Below, piece by piece: positions 1 to 10,651 of a stretch of 64,000 nt of DNA. The DNA lies in contig CAMZMU010000063.1 of NCBI GenBank assembly GCA_947311845.1, positions 54,808,837-54,872,836 of the forward strand. The letters run 5' to 3'. Source of the stretch: Poa pratensis (lineage: Eukaryota; Streptophyta; Magnoliopsida; Poales; Poaceae). Made by a program: the position numbers and the translations under genes. The notes under the pieces were generated by a model. The model ran no database searches and had not been told where the DNA came from. It saw only the letters and a list, made by a program, of their open reading frames with translations. The stretch's first letter is position 1. Every line of letters starts with the position of its first letter.

Positions 1-882
1 AAAGAATAAGCAGCTTCTTGTTTAGGGCGGGCTATCTTGACTCTTGAGCCTGAGAGGGAGAAGGCTTCCCGCGTGGACGGATTAGCAATCCCTAGTCTTC
101 CATAACGCGTATTGGACTTATGTTTCCTCCTCCTCGAAGATGATGGATCTATGGTTACGACCATTCTTTATGGCTCTGTACCAATAGTACAGATTCGATT
201 TAGGCTCTTTAAAGAATCACCCAACTGGTTTGATTTCTTTTTTGCAGTAATCAGAAAGTTAGCTCTTTTTCCAGACCTGTGGCCTTGGAGTTCATCCCCG
301 TCCTCTGCCAGGTGAGAAGGAAGATGAGAGATACGTTCCTCGTCTTCAACTTTCTTCCAGGAAAGCCTTTCACCGAGCGAGCAGCTAAGCGAGTTCATCC
401 GCATCTGTTGTCGTTCAAGTAGGTCTTTGGTTGTAGTAGTGTAGGCATAGGAGAAGACTGATTCCTAGCCTTTCTATTTACTAAGGTCAGGAAGGGGGAA
501 GGTGAAAAGTTCAAGTTCATTCCTCCCTCTAATTCCATCTCAGCCTATCCGCCACAGAACAGGGGCGGGCTCTTTCTTCTTGTTCTTGCGTGACATCTCG
601 GTAAGGCTTTAGATATATAGGAACTAGGGAAAAGAACCTCTTGCCGTCCTTGTCGATCGAAAAAAAGATCGGGCGGGGAAAAAAGGATTCAAATCTGCGT
701 ACTACTCCCTAGCTTCTTGAAACCACCAATCCATTACGATGCCAGCAAAGAAAACCAACGCTTAAGACGCTATTGGAGACTCGCGTAGCTATTATTCGAA
801 GCTTATTAATTGATTTACTGCGTTCAAGGCATGACCGCGTGATAGGTGTCCTTTTCCCCCTACTCAAGAAGAAGAGTTACAT

Positions 883-1434
883 GTGAGTTCCGATCGTGAT
901 ATGACAAACAAATCTTACTTTTTCTTTCCCAAGCTGGCGCATAACCTCTGGACCGATAGGAAGATCGATGACCCGCATCCTACAACTTCAAAGAAGTATT
1001 TGTATCACACCCGAGCAATGGACCGGGGAAGGAGTTTCATTCATTTACGGAGTTTGGAAGCGAGGACGATCCAGGATCGACTGCTATCTGAAGAAGTGGA
1101 GTGGAATGGATCTGATTACCCATTGGCGTCTGCATTGACGCTTCTGACTAGCCCTACTCTGTGTCTTTTGCGTTTCCTTATTCATGTACTCATGTCTATT
1201 TCTATTTGTATGATACTTATATTGCAATCGATCTATCCCTTGGTCCTGCCAATCGAATTGTTAAGTATGTTTTTTCCCTTTCGAGAAATGGTGACAGTAC
1301 CAAATGCCGAATTAGCGGCTGTACCAAATGGTCAATGCCTCTGGGGTTTCCCTTCTCTTCAGCTCTCTCCGGTTTCACCGATGTGTTGTGGCATGAAAAA
1401 CAGTGTACATGCACGCTTAGACGCCCTTGCTTAA
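883..1434 (+). CDS. Unassigned 183-codon ORF in mitochondrial-type DNA
   Basis: This is the longest uninterrupted frame in the first 5 kb. The start context is TTACATGTGAG. The middle (about residues 95-130) is strongly hydrophobic with leucine- and isoleucine-rich stretches that could span a membrane. The rest is polar with no motif I recognise. Plant mitochondrial genomes carry many unidentified ORFs of this size, and some are chimeric. I do not recognise this one, and it may be a chance frame. It is listed because its length is unusual for this stretch. Confidence 0.2.
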   Translation: MSSDRDMTNKSYFFFPKLAHNLWTDRKIDDPHPTTSKKYLYHTRAMDRGRSFIHLRSLEARTIQDRLLSEEVEWNGSDYPLASALTLLTSPTLCLLRFLIHVLMSISICMILILQSIYPLVLPIELLSMFFPFREMVTVPNAELAAVPNGQCLWGFPSLQLSPVSPMCCGMKNSVHARLDALA

Positions 1435-4400
1435 GGCATTCATCTATACTCTCCCCCGGGGGAAGCGAGCTATTCCTTCAATAATGCTTGATCCATCCTT
1501 TAGGGCACAAGTCATTCCCCGGAATAGATCCCTTCGGAGAAATCTCTAAACTAGAATCCAGCAATAGTAGTGAAACTCGGAGACCCGTCCTGTAACCCTA
1601 CTCCAGTCTCGCACATCCCATCCAGGCAAAGCAGTCTTGCCAAACGTTCTAATTGTTGAATTACTACTTGTAAATATGTATTTCCTTTAGCTCTACTCAT
1701 TGAAGATTTCCTTCGTTATAGTAACTGACAGGTCCAGGTCAAGAAGGAGGTAAACAAGTATGTGTTCAAAATCCAGTTCAACTAAGCGCTACTCACTCAT
1801 TGAAGTAAGAATTTCTTTCTATGGAAAGGCAGAGGTAAACTCATGTAAGTCTGTCTGCCAGGCTAAAGCACCCAATGCTGTCTCCACCAACGGATGGCTT
1901 GGGAAAAGAAGTACAAGCGGCGATGGAAGTTGAGTAACTGTCTTGGAAATAGGTAAGTCGGGCACATATTCGAGTTCCGATTCTAGGCTATCTATAGAAG
2001 AATGGAGTGTTAAATTCGACTATTTAAGCTGTTGGTGCAGAGGTAAGCAAGTCAGTCTCGGGTGGGAAGTCAGCACTATCAACTCAGGCGGGTCTTCAGT
2101 CCAAAGAAAAAGAAAGCGGTGGTCTGTACTTGAAAATAGGACTCTACTTTTTGATTGAAATAGGACTGTACTAGCATCTGCAAAAGGCAAAGCATGACCT
2201 ATCGTGTAGTACTTCGGGTGTCGATCCACAGGGAAAAAATGGGAGAACTGGTTGGTTTGCACAAGTTCAAATATCTTGGCCTAACCTAATTTGTAGAAAC
2301 CTGCGGCCTAAATTAAAGACTAATTATAAACTAAAGAAAATCGAAATCGCCTAAGGCGCGTGCGGCCAAGGTCTTCCATAGGAGCTCGAAGGAAGAGGTT
2401 ATGAATAACTATACAATTTATAAGATGCAGTGGATTAGCTAGACATTGAAAAGCTGCCACTCTGAGGGAATTTGTTTGCATAAGCTACAGGTGCTATAAA
2501 GCAATCATGTACTGAGTACAAAGCTATTCCATTATAGTGAGCAGTATCAAATACGTAACAAGCAATAGAAGCATCCTGGCAGGTGTATAGAACTAGCAAA
2601 GTGGTTTAGGAAAGGGCATATGAATAGGCAGTTTGGCAAGTGAGTAGTAGACTCTTCCTGAATCCGAAGCCTAGTAGTTTTCCTTCTTTCACGGCCATCC
2701 CTTGCGGACAATAACAACGATCTAGTCCAACTTGAATTCCAATCAGAAAATAAAGGAATTAGCTTTGGTTGTTTGATCAAGAGAGCAAGTCAAGCTGCCA
2801 AGTAACCAATTCATCCCCTTATTCCCAAGTTCTTATTAGATTGTTTGCCAACTTTCATTGAAGTCCTGGAAAATTCCCTTAGATAAGGGATAGGTCTGTT
2901 TTAATTAACGAATCGAGCCCCTTGAGTAGAATCTATCGTATCGAGGGCATACTCAAACTTATGATATAGAGCGCATCCAGTTGTGTAGTATTTAGCTTAC
3001 AAGGATTGACTCGACACCATCGATGCGTAGTCTATCAATCAATTTAATGGGACTTATTTATATGCCTGTTACGAGGGGAATCTGCCTGTTATTCAATCTA
3101 TCTCTTCAATCTGCTTACTGGTTTCCTTCTCGGCCAATGGAACATCTATCGCTTCCTAATCTGGAACTGAACTGAACAGAAATCTTGGTCAAGTATTGGG
3201 AAAAGGAAAGAGGCCCTTTTCTTTTTCAAAACTAAGAAGGAGATGTGCATAGCGTTGTAAAGATCGGCAGAAGAGGAAGGGTGCAGTTAAGTTACAACAT
3301 CTTCTGTATAAAAGATTGAATAGCTCTCCGGCTTGCGTAGCTCAGCCCTCGATTCTGATCTGGTCGAGAAATGAATGCCCAATGCAAATCGATGTACCGA
3401 AGGGAAGTGGAAACTTCTCCGTAGACCAGATACCAACCAGTACTGAGATAAGATGGATACCCATGTTTCCAATACAGAAATCCTCGTTTCACTCCTGGCT
3501 AATGGTATAGGACCTTCTTAAAGGAGTCAACCGACCTTCTAATGCGGATATTGACGGATTAGAGGGACAATATCGTTAACGAGTCCGTGCCGTTGCACGG
3601 GACAGCTGTTTTTCTACCTTTTGCTTCTCTCGCGATTGAGATGTTTGCTCTCCCCTTAGTGGTACATTGACCATTTTTCACATTTCTTGTTGGTGTTGCA
3701 CATGCTCTCTTCTTCAAATAGGGTAGGATAGGAAGGATCTTTCTTTAAGCCACTACTTTCATCAGGGCTTCTTAATGGCCGACTCGTGCCAGCTGCTTAC
3801 TTTCTCTCGAAGGAATCGGCATACCTGACAAGCAAACAGCGCTTGTGGAAATGGAAATGATATGACAATGACTCCAGCTTTCCCATAAGCTTCAATTGAG
3901 CGAGGTACCATCCATTAGAGACCATAGCCCTGGATATTCAGTTGAATCATACTTTTCTGGCTAGGGAAACAAGATGATCTACTCGTGCGAGAAAACTAGA
4001 GACTTTCTGCTCCTTGAGCCAGGAATACCCATATTCATTGGCAGCTGAAGACCAACACAATTGTGTTTTGAGATTAGATTGAAACAAGCATACTTTTCGG
4101 ATGAGACAGCACCAAGTCAAATCTGGTCTGGCAAACACCTTCACTTCTCTGGGTCATACACGTACTTTACTCAATTCAGGAATGCTGATCTCAACGAAAC
4201 CTATTCCTCTGTTTCTTGGCGCCAAAGGGACTACCACTATATTCCTTCCCTAATGATTTGAAGATTCTATTCCTCCGGATGTTTACGACTTCAATAACAG
4301 TCTGGAATTACGTACCTTGACTCATAGGAAGTCAGACCGCGGTGTTAAGTACCTATTTTATTCATCGCTAGAAGCCAATCATTACCTAAGGTTTCTTCCC

Positions 4401-5014
4401 CGGGTTTCAGGGTCGAAGGAACTATTTCTAACTGTTGACTCGAGTGCCAGGCCTTTGAACTCTCAGTATGTTAATTCACTGGCTCGGTATCTTCCCAAAG
4501 AGACTCGCTCTGGTGGACCATGCCTTCTGTGCCTTGAACGCACGAAATGATGAAAAGAAAGTGCATCCTATCCTGCTGCTGTAGCTAACGCGTTTAAGTA
4601 TCCACTTGAGGAAAAAAGTTCTATGTCCGGTGACGGAACGGATGATTTCTTCCCAATTTCCCACCCCTGAGTATGCCATTGAGCGCTCGGGGCAGCTAAA
4701 TTGATATAGTGGGGACCTCTGAATGTACTACGCTTATCTTCCCAAAGAAAGCAATTTCCTATCTACGGGATTCGACTCACAATTGCCCTAACCTCAGATA
4801 AACAGTACTTGATATTTCGGGGGACGGGCAGCTACCACCACCCCTAAGGTCAGTTCTGTTCCAAGAAAGAGAAACTTCTACTTGCCCTGGCGAGAACCAC
4901 GCACTTTTCTCTAGGATTAATTTAGTAGATTAGAGTACCCGCGTCGAGCTGTTCCAAATTGGATCTGTTGTTTGTGGAAGTTTGATTCTCCCTTTCTAAG
5001 GTGGTTGGATTGCG

Positions 5015-5680
5015 GTGGGCCTTGGAGATGATGGTCCCCATAAATCAGAATGCACATAATCCAAGATACCTTCTGTTGTATGAACCGAAGTATTGAACTT
5101 CACCCTCTTGTGCTTGCCAAAGATGCAATGCTCACAGAACTTCAGCTTGCCAGTGCTATATCCATCAAGAAGTCCTCTCTTGTTTCATTCTGCCAAACCA
5201 AGTTCACTCATATGCCCGAGACGCATATGCAAAAGATTAGCAGCATCACAATCAGATAATTCATTTGAAACAACAGGGGCGGCATTACCTGAAATTGTCG
5301 TACCTCGAAGATAATAAAGACCGTTGGCCTTCTTTATGTCACCCTTCATTACAACAAGAGAACCTTTGGTGACCTTCAGGACTCCACCTCCACCTGAATA
5401 CTTGTACCCCTTATCATCAAGGGCACTTAGCGAGATAAGATTTCTCTTCATCTTCGGAATGTATCGAACATCCGTTAAAGTTCTGATTGTGCCGTCAAAC
5501 ATCTTGATCCGAATAGAGCCTTTGCCTTCTATCTGACATGGTGAGTTATCACCCATCAAAACAGAACCAGCAGCACTAACAGGTTCATAAGTGGTAAACC
5601 AATCTCTATTCGGGCACATATGAAAAGGGCAAAGGAGCTTAGAAGGGTGATTTCGAGTCGTTATGATTATTAAGCTCAAA
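5015..5680 (-). pseudogene. Copia retrotransposon fragment (GAG-pre-integrase and start of integrase)
   Basis: On the minus strand the frame begins with the tail of a Copia protease region (CPNRDWFTTYEP). It runs through the GAG-pre-integrase domain (VRYIPKMKRNLISL) and the integrase zinc-binding histidines and cysteines (MRLGHMSELGL, then FCEHCIFGKHKRV). It ends just after HSDLWGP, the start of the integrase core. A TGA stop lies at about 5185 between the two halves. No LTRs or target duplication flank it, so it is a fragment captured in the organellar-type DNA rather than an intact insertion. Retroelement scraps of this sort are known in grass mitochondrial genomes. A later nuclear insertion is the alternative. 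Confidence 0.8.
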
Positions 5681-6177
5681 TAACTTGAGGTGGTCGGTAG
5701 TAGAACTAGAGCTTTAAGCTAGCCTTTCAGCGGGGGCAATGTAGACACAGATGCAATATACAACAAATTCAATCTGACAATCGACCGACAAAATAGCAAT
5801 ACAAGAGAGAGGGAAAGCTAAAACGTGAGCAGCGAGTAGAAAAACGACGGACGACAATAGGCGCTGCTTCGCTGATGTCCATTGCTAGCTGGTCTTCAGA
5901 TCAATTTATTCATCTTGGTGGTGTGCTCTGTGGTTCGCTCGGAGGAAGAAAGGGACCAAAGAGGGGATAGCTATGGTACTTTCTTCTTACTCTCTCACAT
6001 GCATAACGAGCAATCAGACAGCATATAACTCGGTGGGATTTTGGAACTCGTCGTTTAGGGGGACCAATTCGCCTATTTCATAGCACCTTTGGGAGTCTTC
6101 GATGGAAGCAAAACCCACGATGGTGCTTATCTAGCTTCCAGTTCATGTGGGATTCCTTGCTACTTCCTATAGCTCTT

Positions 6178-6240
6178 CAAGGTTTTGCAGATACATTAGC
6201 AACTTTGGCCTCTATGATTGAGATTACCGAGGGACTCTGA
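6178..6240 (+). pseudogene. Gypsy RNase H remnant
   Basis: A short frame reads GFADTLATLASMIEI before a stop at 6240. This matches the well-known end of plant Gypsy RNase H domains, where an ADALATLASM-type motif follows the last catalytic aspartate region. No further domain is readable on either side. It lies about 0.5 kb from the Copia fragment, so two different retroelement classes left scraps in this part of the organellar-type DNA. Confidence 0.55.
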
Positions 6241-7281
6241 TACCAGTCTTGGTGCAATCGTCAGGGTCACCCGCCTACTGTTTTAGCCATATAAACTTGA
6301 CAAGATGAGGATGGTTATGATCCGACAAGGTATGATGACATATAGGCCATACTTCCTAAATAGGTAAAGTAACCACCATAAGCTGAGGTGAAAGATCGAG
6401 TTGTACTTTTCAAAACTCTGCCCTGTTTATTATCTGTGGTGATAAGTTTTACATAAGATCATTTAACGGGATGCACCTTATCAGGATGCAGATCTAGATC
6501 ACAAGTAAGCAGTGATGCGCGAGACGGGTGCAAGCTCGAGGAGCTAGGAAGGATGGAAGAAAGCTTGACCGTTTTTTCACTGAACTACTCGACTTTTTGT
6601 TCTAAAAAGCTTAAATAGCTCAGTTCGAGAGAGGGTTGAGCTTCATCGGTTAGTGTGCACCAAAGGATGAGGTTTCTTTCCCGTCCTACAAATTGAAACC
6701 GTTCTAGCTTGATACTGCGATATCGGAAAATCATCCAACGGAGCATGGAAACCATTTCGGTGGCGGTAATGGCCTCCAGTAGTTTTCTATGGAACCATAC
6801 CACTATGGTCATCTATATGATTAGACCGTGCCGCTTCACTAGACTTTCCTGAACCATCCATTTGATCCCCACGGTCGTGACACCACTTTCTAAACAAAAG
6901 TTGGCTAAATCCAATGCGGAACCAAGCAGTAAGATAAATTCATCATGGTAATTATTACTCGAAAACCAAAGTGGAACGGAGAGAACGGAGAGTCAGTTAC
7001 AATGACTCAATTGTTGAGGAATCATGTTGAAAGAACAACATTCTGTGTAAGAAATCTCGTATATAGACATTTTTCATGTATATCCGGACGACGCTTTTGA
7101 TTCCATTATGAAAGTACGCTGTACTGGACTTGCACCCCTAGTTACGCAGAAGTGCAAGCACAGAAGCGGATGACCGGACCTTACCAACATACTCAAAAAG
7201 TATTCTATACTGGGGTCTGTGCTCTTGACAAGCAGTGTTTCCAGTCTAGCTGTGTCAAATCGGGTGTTCAGTGTCCTTCTA

Positions 7282-7384
7282 GGTTCTGGCTGGTAGAGCA
7301 GAGGACTGAAAATCCTCTTTAGTTTAGCGCGTTGGACTCCAAATCCTTGCTGCGCTTGCTGTGGTTCGAATCCACCTCAGAACG
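7282..7384 (+). tRNA. Chimeric tRNA-Phe-like sequence, probably a pseudogene
   Basis: Ends GTTCTG and CAGAAC can pair as an acceptor stem. Positions 7290-7318 contain TGGTAGAGC and an anticodon arm GGACTGAAAATCC with anticodon GAA, as in chloroplast-type tRNA-Phe. A T-arm GTGGTTCGAATCCAC follows at 7361-7375. The 5' half of the D-arm is missing. About 40 extra bases, including a second anticodon-arm-like GGACTCCAAATCC, lie between the anticodon arm and the T-arm. The whole is about 103 nt, too long for class I tRNA. I read it as a recombinant of two tRNA sequences and doubt that it is functional. Confidence 0.35.
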
Positions 7385-7534
7385 AACAATGAATGAATGT
7401 GGGCTGGGCGGTCAACCAGGTAAGCCTGTGCCCAGGAAAGAAAGGACTAGGGAGGGATTGAGAGAAGCTTTCACAGTGGAAAATGCAAAAAAAGCATATC
7501 GTTCTTAGAAATTGTGGAATTTGACTCAGTTAGA

Positions 7535-7872
7535 GCTATGGTCAAGAGGGAAGTTTTGTAAAAGCAACAGGAAGAATTGCTCAGATACCCGTGAGCGAGG
7601 CTTACTTGGGTCGTGTTATAAATGCTCTGGCTAAACCTATTGATGGGAGAGGCGAAATTGTAGCTTCGGAATCTCGCTTAATTGAATCTCCTGCTCCGGG
7701 TAGAATTTCCAGGCGTTCTGTATATGAACCCCTTCAAACAGGGCTTATTGCTATCGATTCGATGATCCCCATAGGGCGCGGTCAGCGAGAGTTCATTATT
7801 GGGGACAGACAGACTGGCAAAACAGCAGTAGCCACAGATACAATTCGAAAGACAAAAGGGAAAGATGTAAGA
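7535..7872 (+). pseudogene. atpA: Chloroplast atpA fragment (ATP synthase CF1 alpha)
   Basis: The reading frame from 7591 contains [20 protein letters not shown], a GISRR-like segment, [18 protein letters not shown] and the nucleotide-binding P-loop GDRQTGKTA. This is the plastid alpha subunit rather than mitochondrial atp1, whose residues differ at these places. Just upstream the frame is broken: the sequence ATGGTCAAGAGGG has lost one base relative to the plastid frame and then reads a stop. After the P-loop the similarity fades by about 7872. It covers under a quarter of the normal gene. It is an old plastid-to-mitochondrion transfer that came to the nucleus with the surrounding mitochondrial DNA. 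It is not functional. Confidence 0.85.
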
Positions 7873-7965
7873 AGAACGAGAGCGAAAGAAAATGCAAGTG
7901 CAAGAGAGAGAATTGTAGGCTTATTTCCTAAAAGCGGTGGAGTGGATACGTATTTGTTGTTCTGG

Positions 7966-8045
7966 TCGATTAGGAGCAGCCACAATTGCTTCAGCCGGAG
8001 CTGCTGTCGGTATTGGAAACGTCCTCAGTTCCTCGATGCATTCCC
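7966..8045 (+). pseudogene. atp9: atp9 internal fragment (ATP synthase subunit c)
   Basis: Frame text [20 protein letters not shown] matches the first transmembrane helix and glycine-rich stretch of mitochondrial subunit c. Both ends of the gene are missing. Serine codons stand where edited plant atp9 has leucine, as in unedited genomic mitochondrial DNA. It lies about 80 bp upstream of rps13. Recombination near atp9 and rps13 is common in flowering-plant mitochondria, so this is probably a leftover of such an event. Confidence 0.85.
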
Positions 8046-8123
8046 GACTGATATAGTCTTTGGTTCGGGATACAACCATTGTAGATTCCAGCCGAGAAGA
8101 CCAGGAAAAGATAAGGATAAAGA

Positions 8124-8474
8124 ATGTCATATATCTCAGGAGCTAGATCACTTCCCGATGAACAAGTCAGAATTGCCTCAACAAAAATGGATGGAATTGG
8201 ACCGAAAAAAGCCATTCAGCTTCGTTATCGATTAGGTATCAGTGGGAACATCAAGATGAATGAGTTAACTAAGTATCAGATCGACCAAATTGAACAAATG
8301 ATAGCTCAAGATCATGTTGTTCATTGGGAATTGAAGAGGGGAGAACGAGCAGACATCGAACGATTAATTTCTATTTCTCGTTATCGTGGAATTCGTCATC
8401 AAGATGGATCGCCCTTACGCGGTCAACGAACTCATACTAATGCAAGGACTGCTCGCAAGCAAATTCGGAAATGA
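8124..8474 (+). CDS. rps13: Mitochondrial ribosomal protein S13
   Basis: The 116-codon frame is complete and uninterrupted, the normal length for plant mitochondrial S13. It starts [18 protein letters not shown], carries the [14 protein letters not shown] helix-two-turn-helix region and the basic C-terminal [19 protein letters not shown] motif that contacts 16S rRNA, and ends TARKQIRK. Nad1 exon b lies about 960 bp downstream on the same strand, the arrangement known in cereal mitochondria. In the nucleus this copy has no visible presequence or promoter. As part of a NUMT it is therefore probably silent, although intact. Confidence 0.93.
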   Translation: MSYISGARSLPDEQVRIASTKMDGIGPKKAIQLRYRLGISGNIKMNELTKYQIDQIEQMIAQDHVVHWELKRGERADIERLISISRYRGIRHQDGSPLRGQRTHTNARTARKQIRK

Positions 8475-9337
8475 ATGAAGGCTACCGAAAGAACAAGCAA
8501 CGGATTTCGCGCTCATCCCTTGCTAAAGCGCATACGTTTTCTTGCTCCTTGGTACTTGTCTGATCAATCACACTGTTCATTAGTTCACTTGATTTTTCGT
8601 TCATTTTCGATGTCTTGAACCGCTTACTAATCACGTATACGTATAGTAGGCCCCCTTCGCCACTCCACGTCTGGCCCGTCTTGGTCTCGCTCACTTCGCC
8701 CGCCTATCGTATCGGCTCGGCTTCGTCCGTCAAGCGACAGCTTCTGCCTCTGACGGCTTCACTATCGCTCATGACTGGTAGTTGTCTCTATGTAGTAGTC
8801 GGCCTTTGTTAAGCTTCGCCAGAAGCGACTAGTCGCTTCCCGAATGCCTCTTTCTTTTACTAATTAATGTGTATGGTCTAGTCTTTCCAATGCCTCCTTC
8901 CTTGCCGCCAACGCACGCTAGATGGAGAGTAAGCAAGCTACCTTGCTTTCATTGCATTCGTTAAACGGTAGCTTCCGCGCCCTTCCTGCCTGCTTCAATT
9001 GATGTGAATGATCGTGTCTTCGACATCAATTTAAGTCTGATTAGATATGTCATTGAAACAAATCTGTTTTGTCTCTGTTTTCTTTTCGGATGATGAGGAT
9101 GAGCCAGCCGATCCTAACATAATTTAGGAGGAGCCGGACGACGAAGCCTCAAAATCAGATAAAGATGTCTCCGACGCGACCGGACTTCAACTATATTTTA
9201 TAGGGGTCAGGAGGGACAATAAAGATATGCTGTTTTCTATCAGTCCCAAGCGGATACCCCCCCCAGCTTCCACGGTCCGCTTACCGAGGAAGAGATGCGG
9301 GAGGACCCAGGGCCAGAGCAAGTTGGGTTGGGGTATA

Positions 9338-9430
9338 GAGCCGTAAGCGCGGTGGGGGTGACAGAGGATGTGCTCGTACGGTTCATAGTTGGGTATGATA
9401 TTCTCGTGGATTGTTGGGAACGTCCTCTAT
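9338..9430 (+). other. Group II intron domains V and VI (3' half of trans-spliced nad1 intron 1)
   Basis: GAGCCGTA at 9338 and TACGGTTC ending at 9384 are the two strands of a group II domain V hairpin, here with an enlarged loop. The following 46 bases can form a domain VI-type stem and end in CTCTAT, matching the usual final AY of these introns, directly before nad1 exon b. In flowering plants nad1 exons a and b are joined by trans-splicing, which explains why exon a is absent here. Confidence 0.75.
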
Positions 9431-9513
9431 ATTCGAAATATGCCTTTCTAGGAGCATTACGATCTGCAGCTCAAATGGTCCCTTATGAAGTCTCTATTGG
9501 TCTTATTCTTATT
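9431..9513 (+). pseudogene. nad1: nad1 exon b (NADH dehydrogenase subunit 1, 83 bp)
   Basis: The exon encodes [20 protein letters not shown] followed by IGLILI, a conserved segment of complex I subunit ND1 that includes one membrane helix. It is exactly 83 bp between a group II intron end and a GTGCGC intron start, the known size of exon b. Codon phase is consistent with exon a supplying the first base of the first codon. The other exons of nad1 are not in the window, so nothing functional can be made from this copy. Confidence 0.9.
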
Positions 9514-9695
9514 GTGCGCCTTGTGAGCACGTTTGGATCCGCGAAGGCAATCGCTCGGATCTTCCCCTAACCCAACCCGGGAACGGACCGGAGGGAACCG
9601 CAGCATGAGGAATGTCCGCGTCTCGTCGCAAGGCTCATTTGGAGTTTTGGGTCATAGGGCGGGCAGTCCGGGACACAAGGGTCCTGGTACTACCC
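9514..9695 (+). other. 5' end of nad1 intron 2 (group II), truncated
   Basis: It begins GTGCGCC, fitting the group II 5' consensus. GC-rich structured sequence follows until about 9695. It then stops matching mitochondrial character and runs into nuclear DNA. The truncation marks the right edge of the mitochondrial insertion. Confidence 0.65.
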
Positions 9696-9796
9696 AGCGT
9701 GTATAATTAGTGGGTTGCCGCGAAACGTCCACTCATCATGTGCGGGACTGTGCGGGCATTAAGCGGAGGCCCACGAGCAGTCCCGCCTGCAGCCAT

Positions 9797-9980
9797 GTAC
9801 CTGGTGGGAATGGCAACTCGACACGCCCGTACCCGTAGAATGCTTCCCGTCAGGTTCATGGCGGGAATCCCGATTCCCGGCAGGCCTGGAGTACCTGATG
9901 GGAATGGCAACTCGACACGTACGTACCCGTAGAATACTGTGCAGGAGTACGCTGGGTGAGCCCTGATTCCCGGCAGGGCT
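9797..9980. repeat. Two tandem copies of a 94-bp unit
   Basis: GTACCTGGTGGGAATGGC at 9797 and GTACCTGATGGGAATGGC at 9891 start two units that stay similar through ACTCGACACG, CGTACCCGTAGAAT and GATTCCCGGCAGG. The period is 94 bp. No coding frame is supported. It sits just inside the nuclear side of the NUMT junction. Confidence 0.75.
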
Positions 9981-10527
9981 GAGGCGCCATGCATAAAAGT
10001 GCGAGCGGGGATGCAGGAGTGTCCTTCCTGGTTGCTTGTGAAAAGGTATCCATGGCCGACCGTCTTGGCAACATCATCGCCGGACACTGCGGACTGCATG
10101 CTGGAGGCCAGGAGCTCGTCAGCTGTCGTCGCCGGCCGGCCGTTCGCTCGCCGGTGACGCACCACGTGACGGTGTACGCTAGCTTAGATATACACCAGTG
10201 GTGGTGAGCTGTGTTCTGTTTCGGCGTCGTGGGGACCAGCTGCCTGCCTACCGTATACGAGCGAGATACTACGATAGCAAGGATAGAAGCGCGTGTGGTG
10301 TCCTAATTTTCGCTTTCGGAAAGCGTTTTGGCCACATGAAATCCTCGTGTCCGGCAGGTCATTGTTTGGTGTTGTAAAAAGGTTTTATATCGGTGGTTAA
10401 TCTACTCTCGCAGTTTTTATTTTAGCTATTGTACATATTGTCTAGATGCGGACTAAAACGAGTGAACGTAGACACTAAAATATGTCTACATACATATGAA
10501 CGTAGAAAAAGTCTAAAACATCTTATA

Positions 10528-10649
10528 CTCCCTCCGTTCCAAAATAGATGACTTCCATTTATCAAAAAGTGGATGTATCTGGACATGTTACGTGTATAGA
10601 TACATCCATTTTTGACAAATAAAAGTCAACTATTTTGGAACAGAGGGAG
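10528..10649. mobile_element. Stowaway MITE (Tc1/mariner type), 122 bp
   Basis: It starts CTCCCTCCGTTCC and ends with the inverted copy GGAACAGAGGGAG, flanked by TA on both sides. These are the classic Stowaway terminal repeat and TA target duplication. The inner arms also pair (tggatgtatct with agatacatcca), so the element is nearly one long palindrome. Confidence 0.95.
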
Positions 10650-10651
10650 TA

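Larger units (their letters stand above)
1..9700. other. Mitochondrial-type DNA insertion (NUMT), left end outside window
   Basis: The block carries recognisable plant mitochondrial genes (rps13, nad1 exon b with group II intron flanks, an atp9 fragment), a chloroplast atpA fragment of the kind carried inside mitochondrial DNA, and retroelement scraps. From about 9700 onward the sequence is typical nuclear grass DNA. The atp9 piece still has serine codons at positions that plant mitochondria edit to leucine, so the transfer was of DNA rather than of edited RNA. An intact rps13 suggests a fairly young insertion. The right junction is placed between about 9690 and 9720, where nad1-intron-like sequence ends. 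A chimeric assembly join is the main alternative. Outside the listed genes I see only unassigned mitochondrial-type spacer. Confidence 0.8.

Noticed and set aside
7591..8235. 214-codon ORF considered as mitochondrial atp1
   Set aside because: The residues match plastid atpA, not atp1. After the P-loop the frame runs into atp9-like and unrelated DNA.
9707..10165. 152-codon minus-strand ORF next to the NUMT border
   Set aside because: It covers the 94-bp tandem duplication and GC-rich DNA, with opposite-strand frames of similar length and no known domain.
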